From the NCBI RefSeq assembly GCF_000177535.2, contig NC_015673.1, forward strand, positions 992,001 through 1,056,000: a stretch of DNA of 64,000 nt. The letters are read 5' to 3'. The position numbers and the translations under genes are program-made. Positions 58,161 to 64,000 of the stretch are shown piece after piece (position 1 is the stretch's first letter; the number at the start of each line of letters is the position of its first letter). Source of the stretch: Corynebacterium resistens DSM 45100. Lineage in GTDB: Bacteria > Actinomycetota > Actinomycetes > Mycobacteriales > Mycobacteriaceae. The notes under the pieces were generated by a model. The model had not been told where the DNA came from, searched no databases, and worked only from the letters and a program-made list of their open reading frames with translations.

Positions 58161-58488
58161 TGTTATTGTTGTTATTGTTGTTGTTATTGTTCGATCCCCC
58201 AATTCCTCCGAAATCCCCGCCCCAGGTTGAACTGCCTGAAGTTTCAAAATTCAGTGCATCTGACCAGCCGTCTGTGAAGTTTCCGGATTCGGAAAATGGG
58301 CTGCCACCAGAGTAAGGGTTGGCGCTGGGGTATTGGTTGGTACCAGAGTATTGATTGGCGCCAGGATGCGGGTTTGCGCCAGGATGCGGGTTTGCGCCAG
58401 GATGCGGATTGTTAAATTGAGGCTGAAACTGGTGTGAGTTCGGTTGTGGGGGATTTCCTGGTTGTTGCCAATGATTGTGGTTAGTCAT
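58153..58488 (-). CDS. candidate RiPP precursor, Gly/Asn/Pro-rich
   Basis: The 111-residue peptide has a polar N-terminus without signal or membrane helix. Six hexads follow (residues 27-62): three NPHPGA and then NQYSGT, NQYPSA, NPYSGG. Next comes FTDGWSDALNF and a Gly-rich end, STWGGDFGGIGGS, followed by eleven Asn (100-110) and a final Gly. It overlaps the radical SAM gene by 8 bp and starts 15 bp after the membrane protein gene stop. Two Trp (75, 89), several Tyr/Phe and the Asn run are candidate targets. Only the physical linkage and composition support a precursor role; it could also be a disordered accessory protein. Confidence 0.6.
   Translation of the reverse strand: MTNHNHWQQPGNPPQPNSHQFQPQFNNPHPGANPHPGANPHPGANQYSGTNQYPSANPYSGGSPFSESGNFTDGWSDALNFETSGSSTWGGDFGGIGGSNNNNNNNNNNNG
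58358..58411. repeat. three tandem 18-bp repeats in the peptide gene
   Basis: GCGCCAGGATGCGGGTTT (58358-58375) is repeated exactly at 58376-58393, and with two changes (GCGCCAGGATGCGGATTG) at 58394-58411. The units encode the three NPHPGA hexads on the minus strand. Exact DNA repeats imply recent duplication and possible copy-number variation between strains. Confidence 0.85.
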
Positions 58489-58503
58489 GGGGAGTTCCGT
58501 TCG

Positions 58504-59196
58504 CTAAATCTTCGGTCGCAAGCTAATTGCAACAGCATCAGGGCTGTGGGGAATGATCCGCGCTGGCACGGTTGTCCCAGGTTGGGCCGCCGCTGCCTCA
58601 AATTCAAGCAGGACTAGATTCTTCGTAACTTGGTAAGGCAGAACATTAGGGGAGTGAACAGTGAGTGCCAATTGGAATTCCCTTAAGCCTCGGAATTCGC
58701 GACCAGTAGGGAAGATGTTTTCAATCTGCGCCCGTGCGGGCTCTCCGTTGTAGTCTGCGTGGAGAGTTGCTTGGTCAATGACTCCATCGCGGATTCGAAC
58801 GTGGTTGAAGAATTGTTTGGCTTGCTCGTGGAAGGACGAGTTGGAGGAAATACCTTTGATGGTGCCGGTATCTGGCGTGCTGCTGTCAACGTGTTGGACC
58901 TTGTATGTGAGAGGAAACATGATCCCGGGCTGCAGCAACGGCAGCCTGTCTTTTGTGACAGTATGCGTGAAGGTGTCCTGGAAGGGCGCCCCATGTTCAG
59001 GTTCGACAGCTACCTGAAAAGTCACCAACTGTTTGCTGGCCGGTAGTTTCTTGTTTTCGATTCTCATGGACAAGATTTGCCCAACGCCGATCCGTCGTTT
59101 CTTGGAGGGCTTTCTTTTAGGAAAGAAGGACACAATTATCAAGATGAATACAGCGCCAAAAAACCAGATATTGCCGCCGAGAAACGAACTATCCAT
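58504..59196 (-). CDS. membrane-anchored protein of the peptide operon
   Basis: The 230-residue protein has one N-terminal helix (IWFFGAVFILIIVSFF), then a basic stretch (PKRKPSKKRRIG). A soluble beta-rich domain follows (VTFQVAVEPEHGAPFQDTFT, ILPYQ-like strands) with no cysteines. The basic stretch after the helix suggests a cytoplasmic domain. ATG 59196 has GGAGG at 6 nt; a TTG at 59214 is less likely. It is the first gene of the three-gene operon with the peptide and radical SAM genes. It could be a scaffold, recognition or export factor. No family is recognised. Confidence 0.6.
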   Translation of the reverse strand: MDSSFLGGNIWFFGAVFILIIVSFFPKRKPSKKRRIGVGQILSMRIENKKLPASKQLVTFQVAVEPEHGAPFQDTFTHTVTKDRLPLLQPGIMFPLTYKVQHVDSSTPDTGTIKGISSNSSFHEQAKQFFNHVRIRDGVIDQATLHADYNGEPARAQIENIFPTGREFRGLREFQLALTVHSPNVLPYQVTKNLVLLEFEAAAAQPGTTVPARIIPHSPDAVAISLRPKI

Positions 59197-59402
59197 ATTT
59201 CCTCCGGCATCCAAGGCGATTGAATGTGGGATTCCTTAGATGAGTGAGTAGGTGTGCTTTCAAAGGATTCTATCCAGCGAAAATGCTCCGCGCCAGCCCA
59301 GATGCCAGTGGATTAGTCTTTGGGTGCTTTGTCTTCATGAAGGAAGAGGATTCTGATGTGTGGTGTGACTTTTGCCGGTGACCCGCCCGGCTGCTTTAGC
59401 AT

Positions 59403-60344
59403 TCATTGGGGTTGAGGGGATGCGGGGTTGGGATGGGGTGGCGTCGAAATAGAAACAAACTTACGGACGCAGAGATAGACCAGTACGACGGTAATGGTTG
59501 TAGACACCATGTCGAACACCGCGGCTTCCCAAGGGATCGTGTCGGGATCCTCGATGACTATGAACACCTGCTGGGCGAAGGCAAAGTAATTGTTGATCGT
59601 GTGGATAGCGATGGCGGCCTCTAGGCCACCGGTTTTATGGACCAAAATTGCGTACAGAATCGCTGAATACGCGATTGTGACCGTGCCCCAAGAGTTGTAA
59701 CCGTGCAAAGCGATCCACAGCAGTGCACCGGGCAGATAGGCGATCCAAGGGGATTTGAACCAGTGGCCGAAGATTTGTGGCAGGAAGCCACGCGCAAAGA
59801 CTTCCTCTCCCGCCGCCTGGAAAGGCACGAGGACGAGCACGGCCGCGAGAAAGATGAAGTCTTGGCTTTCCAGGGTGCGGGACTCGGCGCCTCCACCGGT
59901 CGCGTAGGCAATCACTTGGCCCACTACAGTGACGGCGAGGGATACTGCTGCTGCGACGCCAACGATGCCCCACCTAATTCGGCCAACCACGGAGAAGATG
60001 AATCCGGATTGGTAATTCGCGATGCGCGCGGCGAAGAAGGGCACCACAACTATCGCTGCTAGCGATAGGAGGAGGATCGTGTTGGAGGTGACGTTGTGGG
60101 GATCGTCAGATAAGACGGTGGTTTCCACTTCAGCGCCCATGAGGGCTGCAATGATCGCGGCGGCGGCGAAGACAATGATTTGCGCGGCGAGGCCCAACAC
60201 TAGAGCGAGGACGAGTGCCCTGATGGGACGGCGGCGCGCGTTGGGTTTTTCCTGGGGACGTGGGTGGAGGAGGGGTGCGCGGTGATATTTGGCATCACTG
60301 GCGGCTGGTTGATGAGACACAGGGAGGTGAATTGATGTTTCCAT
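59403..60344 (-). CDS. CPBP-family intramembrane metalloprotease
   Basis: The 313-residue protein has about eight hydrophobic helices and the CAAX-protease/bacteriocin-processing motifs: AAGEEVFARGFLPQIFG (EExxxR near residue 185), LWIALHGYN, and AIHTINNYF with the His and Asn. These residues make the active site, so it should be catalytic. Family members cleave prenylated proteins in eukaryotes and are linked to bacteriocin or RiPP maturation in some bacteria. It is encoded on the same strand about 200 bp upstream of the peptide operon, so a role in peptide cleavage is possible but not shown. Confidence 0.85.
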   Translation of the reverse strand: METSIHLPVSHQPAASDAKYHRAPLLHPRPQEKPNARRRPIRALVLALVLGLAAQIIVFAAAAIIAALMGAEVETTVLSDDPHNVTSNTILLLSLAAIVVVPFFAARIANYQSGFIFSVVGRIRWGIVGVAAAVSLAVTVVGQVIAYATGGGAESRTLESQDFIFLAAVLVLVPFQAAGEEVFARGFLPQIFGHWFKSPWIAYLPGALLWIALHGYNSWGTVTIAYSAILYAILVHKTGGLEAAIAIHTINNYFAFAQQVFIVIEDPDTIPWEAAVFDMVSTTITVVLVYLCVRKFVSISTPPHPNPASPQPQ

Positions 60345-60490
60345 AGTTCAGATTGTGCGTGCCGGTGGGGTGGCGGCGGTATCGTCCGAGGGGGTGATTG
60401 TGGGGCGGTGGTGTCGGTCTAAGGGCTGATATTGGGGTGGGGGTGTCAAGATAGGAAAGGCAAGGCATCGTTAAAAGGGGTTTAGACAAG

Positions 60491-61087
60491 ATGAACGATA
60501 GTGAAGCTGCTTGCACTGTGGCGCTTACCGCGTATGGGCCTTTCGTGAGAGCGCACAATTCTTCAATGGAGGTTGGCCGGCAAGTCGCCGCCTTGTTGGA
60601 CAAGGTAGGAATGCGGGTTATTTATCGGGAGATTGAAACTAGCTGGACCACGTTCGCACAGGACTTAGGAGCGCTAGTCGATGATTATCACCCGGCTGCG
60701 ATCATCAGTCTGGGCGAGCGCCCCGATGTGAAAGAACCTGTTGTGGAGTTGGTTGCGAAGAACGAGCGGCACAAGAACGACATCCATGGCACACCCGGCG
60801 AAGGGGCAGTGGTCGTTGGGGGACCAGCGACGAGGAACACCCCGGAGGACATGACGCACGTGCAGCAAATTGTCCGCGAACAAGGTGCACACATCGGCTT
60901 AAGTCATGATGCGGGCACGTATTTGTGCAACGCGGCGCTCTACACAAACCTCGGATTCCGCGAAGCCGGCAAGGTGCGCCATGCGGGCTTTATCCACGTG
61001 CCCTCGCGCGAGGAAAACGACCCGCACACCACCCAGGACGCGCAGGCTATCGCGGACTACATCCGCGAGCTGCTTTCGATTTCCTAA
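60491..61087 (+). CDS. pcp: pyroglutamyl-peptidase I
   Basis: This cysteine peptidase (family C15) removes N-terminal pyroglutamate from peptides. The 198-residue protein shows LTAYGPFVRAHNSS near the start (usual GFxPF block, here modified), SLGERPDV and SHDAGTYLCNAALY, in which the Cys is the nucleophile. KVRHAGFIHVPS contains the catalytic His and a Glu lies upstream. ATG 60491 is used, with a G-rich 146-bp divergent region before it. It is the last intact core-type gene before the broken restriction gene. Confidence 0.88.
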   Translation: MNDSEAACTVALTAYGPFVRAHNSSMEVGRQVAALLDKVGMRVIYREIETSWTTFAQDLGALVDDYHPAAIISLGERPDVKEPVVELVAKNERHKNDIHGTPGEGAVVVGGPATRNTPEDMTHVQQIVREQGAHIGLSHDAGTYLCNAALYTNLGFREAGKVRHAGFIHVPSREENDPHTTQDAQAIADYIRELLSIS

Positions 61088-61166
61088 CTTCCGTGCACCC
61101 CTTTGCGGAACTCCCTACCGGCAAACACGTTCTGGCGACTTACGGGTTTACCGGTATGAGCCCGTC

Positions 61167-61185
61167 AACCGTTTGCACGGTTTTT
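61167..61185 (+). terminator. small intrinsic terminator after pcp
   Basis: AACCGT (61167-61172) and ACGGTT (61177-61182) form a 6-bp stem with a TTGC loop, followed by TTT. The position, 80 bp after the pcp stop and before the convergent restriction gene remnant, fits a weak factor-independent terminator. Confidence 0.5.
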
Positions 61186-61209
61186 GCGGGAAAGGGCCTA
61201 CCAGCGTTC

Positions 61210-63126
61210 TTACGAGCCAAGGCTTTTCACGGTCCTGTTCGTTTCCATCGCCACACGAGTTACCCGCCCGATGAGATCGACGATATAGCGCGGGTTGCCC
61301 ACTTCGTCGGCCCAATCGTTCGGGTCGTTGACGATGCCGGAGGCTTTGTCTTTCTTCACCTGGTACCGGTCGATGATCCATGCCAGCGCGCTGCGGGAAC
61401 CGAGCATGTACTCGTCCGCTTCTGCGGGTATGCCTGTGATGGACACTTTGGGGTTGTAGATCAGCTTGGTCACGTCGTTGACGCTCTTGCCCGTCTCGGG
61501 ATCCTTGCGTTTAGCCCACCGCAATTTAGTCACCCGCCAGGTTTCTCGATCGGACTCGTCACCCTTAACCTGTACGTCCAGTGGCCATGGTTCCACATCT
61601 TTGTAGTTGGCGTGCAGTTCCATCAGTTCGGCACCGGCGGCGGCGAACTTATCGAACTCTGCCCGCGATGATGGAGTCTCAATGTGAGGCAGCATTTTCT
61701 TCAAATCAGCCGCGTACTTCGTCCGGTACTTCGGATCATGCAGCTTTCCGTACACAAAGTGGAAGATATCGTCACCCGTGATGCCCGGCCTCAGCGCATC
61801 CCGATAGATTCTCTTGATCTCATCGGTGATGTTATCCACGCGCACATACCCATCGACGACCTCACCAATCTTGCCGTACTGGCTCGTCTCGGAGCTTTGC
61901 TTGGCGACGTCTCCTTTTCCGAACAACCCACCATCCGAATCGATGGGCGCCCAGGTGAAACGGGGGAAGAACTGGACCGGATCAACGAATACACTCAGAT
62001 TCGGCAGAAGATCGGTACCAATCAACGAGAAAGGCGTTCGCGTTGATGCTGAACAGACCCCATAGCCGACATTCAGATGTGCTGGGGTTGGGAACATCGA
62101 CGGGAGCTGATAAACCATATCGTTTAGCGTCTGGTCAAAGTAGGCCCATTGACCGGTGAATGGTCGGTATAACGAGGGGTAGATGCGTTCCGAGCGAACC
62201 GAGATCTCTGCACCTTTGGCCGCATAGTTCTTCAGAGTCCGGTTCCACGAGATTTTTTTCGTGTCTGCGAACTGTGGATTTTGCTGAAGGAACTTTGTTA
62301 CGTCCGCTTCCTTAGGCGTAATGATGCCCTCAGCTTTCAACCATTCTTGGAGAGCTGTGGTCGCTTCGGTGTATGTGTCTGTTAACTTACCGAGCTTGGA
62401 GAGAAGCTGATCTCTGGTTTGTGCGTAAGCCCATGCGTCCCGTGCCGTAGAAAGACCACGAGAAAAGGTAGAAAAGAACTTAGTCGAGTTTCCCTTCTTC
62501 TCGCCGATTACCGGCCAGGTAGCGAAATCTTCGGAGCGCTGATTGATCCAGTCACCGTGCTCATTCGGGGTGATGGTCTGCCATTCGATAGTCTCGATGG
62601 TGGTGCTATCGACAATGTGGAGCTTTTCCTCCGCGGTGAGATAGTCGCCGATGTCGCGATAATGCAGTTGGAAACCGGATTTGTTCGGATCCTTGATTCC
62701 GATGGTGATGGTCACGTTCGTACGGGATCCGGAGACGAAGACATTCCCGCCTTCCATTCGTCGTTGTTCGCCGGCTGTGCGTGCGTTTCCCCGGAGGTTA
62801 AACACGTATAGATCCGTGAAGTCCTCGGCCATGGACAACCGCACGCCGTCACCGGTGTTGCCATCGATCCAACCACCGTTGGAAACGAAGGCGACCACAC
62901 CTTGGTTCCCGATGCGGTCGGTGGCCCATCGGAAGGCGCGCAAGTAGGAGTCGTAGAGCGAATTTTTGTTGGTTGCGGTGGATTTTGCCGCGTAGGTTTC
63001 CGCGATCTTTTTGTCCAGGGTTGGGTACTTGAGGTTCGCGTTCAGATCGTTGGCAGACTTCTGACCTGCGGAGTAAGGCGGGTTCCCTACGTTGGGCTTG
63101 TTGATACAAAACGACGGTGAGCCATG
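61210..63126 (-). pseudogene. 5'-truncated Type ISP restriction-modification gene
   Basis: The remaining frame of about 638 codons is the C-terminal part of a Type ISP enzyme, a single polypeptide of nuclease, helicase, methyltransferase and target-recognition domains. It opens only with NVGNPPYSAGQKSANDLNAN, where NPPY is methyltransferase motif IV. The rest of that domain (NQGVVAFVSNGGWIDG) and the target-recognition region follow, to the TAA at 61210-61212. The nuclease and helicase parts are missing. Reading upstream, the frame meets a TGA at 63127-63129 and leaves homology at about 63110, next to a serine recombinase gene. No start codon fits, so the gene is dead here. A product could start at the TTG at 62943, but would lack motif IV. 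Confidence 0.85.
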
Positions 63127-63130
63127 TCAG
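63095..63130. other. probable integration junction in the Type ISP gene
   Basis: Protein homology of the Type ISP gene stops within a few codons before NPPY (coding positions about 63095-63110). Beyond it the sequence is non-coding up to the recombinase stop at 63311. The break therefore lies between a conserved host gene and element DNA. The exact core dinucleotide cannot be located without the other end of the element. Confidence 0.6.
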
Positions 63131-63257
63131 CGTCGAAGTGGGTGCATATCCTGATGGGGTGGGTGCAACCTGTCTCGGCCTTAGAGAATCAGAGCTTTGA
63201 GTCAGCCCTGCCTATGCGGACGACGGGCTGTGATGAGAGCGCGTGATCAACGAGAAG

Positions 63258-63285
63258 GCCCTCAACGCGACGATGCGTCAAGGGC
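63258..63285. terminator. hairpin after the serine recombinase gene
   Basis: GCCCT (63258-63262) pairs with AGGGC (63281-63285), and CGC (63266-63268) with GCG (63275-63277) inside. The structure lies 26 bp downstream of the recombinase stop in its direction of transcription. The minus strand continues with CTTCTC, so it is a weak candidate terminator. Confidence 0.4.
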
Positions 63286-63310
63286 TCTATTGAGTGCAAT
63301 TGATGCGGAG

Positions 63311-64000
63311 TTATGCGCTGATGGTTGTGCCGTCTTTGAACGTAAATGCCATGGATCCGTCTGGTTCGATGGTTCCGTGGTCGATGAGCACGTGCCAGAG
63401 TCGGCGGTCAAATAGCTCAACTGGGGCCGTAATGTCAGCCAGGGTATCGAGGTAGTTTCGCATGATCACGGCACGGGCCTGCTTTTCAGCGATCTGCTGG
63501 GTTAGCTCGTCGTACCGGGTAGTGGCGGCCGTAAACTCGTCTTCGAGTTTTGCAAAGCGTTGCCGGTAGGCCTGCTGGTCTTGAGCGATGCGTGTATTGG
63601 CTTGGACTTCCTTGTCCATCATCGCTGTCAAGCCCTCAATCGTCACGAGCGTTGTTGCCTGCTCGGCTTCGAGGTCTTCGGTATTCATGGCATTATCGAG
63701 CGCGCTTTGAACAGTTTGTGCCACTTCAGGATGGGCAGTTACGTACTTTGACAGCGCCCGATTGAACGCGGCTTGAATCTCCTCATCGCGTGGGTGTGGC
63801 ATCGACTTTGGGTGCTCGACCTTGTATTTGTTGTTGCACTGCCAGACCATCGACCGGTACGGGTCGTTGGAGTGCCAGACCTTTGAGCCGTAGTACGCGC
63901 CACATACCGAGCACTTGAGCTTCTGGGTGAACGGGTAGATGCCTCTGCGCCTCTTGCGGGATGCGAGCTCGGCCTGCACCAGATCCCAAGTGTCAGGGTC
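63311..64000 (-). CDS. large serine recombinase, C-terminal part (continues past the window)
   Basis: About 230 C-terminal residues of a serine-type site-specific recombinase are visible. They begin in DPDTWDLVQAELASRKRRRG, followed by the recombinase zinc-ribbon (KCSVCGAYYGSKVW, then MVWQCNNKYK). Only three of the usual four Cys are seen in this stretch; the fourth position is Ser in PKSMPHP. A long coiled coil follows (TEDLEAEQATTLVTIEGL to IAEKQARAV). A small C-terminal domain ends it. The catalytic N-terminal Ser domain lies beyond base 64000. The gene points towards the junction at about 63110 and is probably the integrase of the element inserted there. Confidence 0.85.
   Translation of the reverse strand, partial: DPDTWDLVQAELASRKRRRGIYPFTQKLKCSVCGAYYGSKVWHSNDPYRSMVWQCNNKYKVEHPKSMPHPRDEEIQAAFNRALSKYVTAHPEVAQTVQSALDNAMNTEDLEAEQATTLVTIEGLTAMMDKEVQANTRIAQDQQAYRQRFAKLEDEFTAATTRYDELTQQIAEKQARAVIMRNYLDTLADITAPVELFDRRLWHVLIDHGTIEPDGSMAFTFKDGTTISA

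Noticed and set aside
59356-59415. 19-codon plus-strand ORF with two Cys near the peptide operon
   Set aside because: A purine-rich stretch precedes its ATG and it looked like a mini-peptide. It overlaps the protease gene's stop on the other strand, is not next to the enzyme and has no repeated features.
1-64000. CRISPR arrays, rRNA or tRNA genes, insertion sequences
   Set aside because: I saw no regularly spaced identical repeats, no tRNA-like cloverleaf and no transposase reading frame. The tandem repeats at 46603 and 58358 are too short and without unique spacers.

Overview
The window reads as a stretch of a Corynebacterium chromosome (Actinobacteria, Mycobacteriales). The evidence is the gene content and order: ileS, dinB, lspA, rluD-like and dnaE; then treZ, a small alarmone synthetase, treY and glgX; then a joined his-trp-lgt-pyk block of the mycobacterial/corynebacterial type. 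Corynebacterial lipoproteins, many leaderless-looking starts (a -10 hexamer 6 to 9 nt before ATG or GTG) and an actinobacterial ileS T-box with a very short Stem I agree with this. I cannot name the species.

Layout. 1-17,100: a small membrane protein, a T-box leader, ileS, an EamA exporter, dinB, asparaginase, two lipoproteins, lspA-rluD-membrane protein, rarD, a D-serine-dehydratase-like PLP enzyme and dnaE. 17,100-29,800: mostly minus-strand carbon and stress genes (treZ, treY, glgX, the TreYZ route from glycogen to trehalose) with a RelS-like alarmone synthetase, a BRCT protein, a TetR regulator that shares its start region with a divergent lipoprotein, and a TPR-like protein. 29,885-45,333: hisD-hisC-hisB-MFS-hisH-hisA(priA)-impA-hisF-hisI-trpE-TM-trpC-trpB-trpA-lgt-pyk, all on the plus strand, mostly with 4-bp overlaps or very short gaps. 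No trpF, trpD or trpG is present, and the HisA protein carries PriA-type loop residues, so it probably serves both histidine and tryptophan synthesis. 45,354-54,600: an M20 amidohydrolase, a DUF4921/GalT-like protein, a DUF222-HNH protein, a polar amino-acid ABC transporter, ogt and a glutaminase-STAS fusion.

54,600-61,090 is accessory in character. It holds two small or low-complexity membrane proteins, a PH-domain protein, and a minus-strand operon of a membrane-anchored protein, a 111-residue Gly/Asn/Pro-rich peptide and a radical SAM/SPASM enzyme whose ATG lies inside the end of the peptide gene. The peptide has six N-x-[H/Y] hexads and ends in eleven asparagines and a glycine. I read this as a candidate new RiPP (ribosomally made, modified peptide) system. 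A CPBP-type intramembrane protease encoded just upstream is a possible processing partner. This is the main discovery candidate.

The right end (61,210-64,000) is a broken Type ISP restriction-modification gene, cut immediately before the NPPY methyltransferase motif. The neighbour is the C-terminal part of a large serine recombinase, so the window ends inside an integrated element that disrupted the restriction gene. No rRNA, tRNA, CRISPR array or recognisable insertion sequence was seen.
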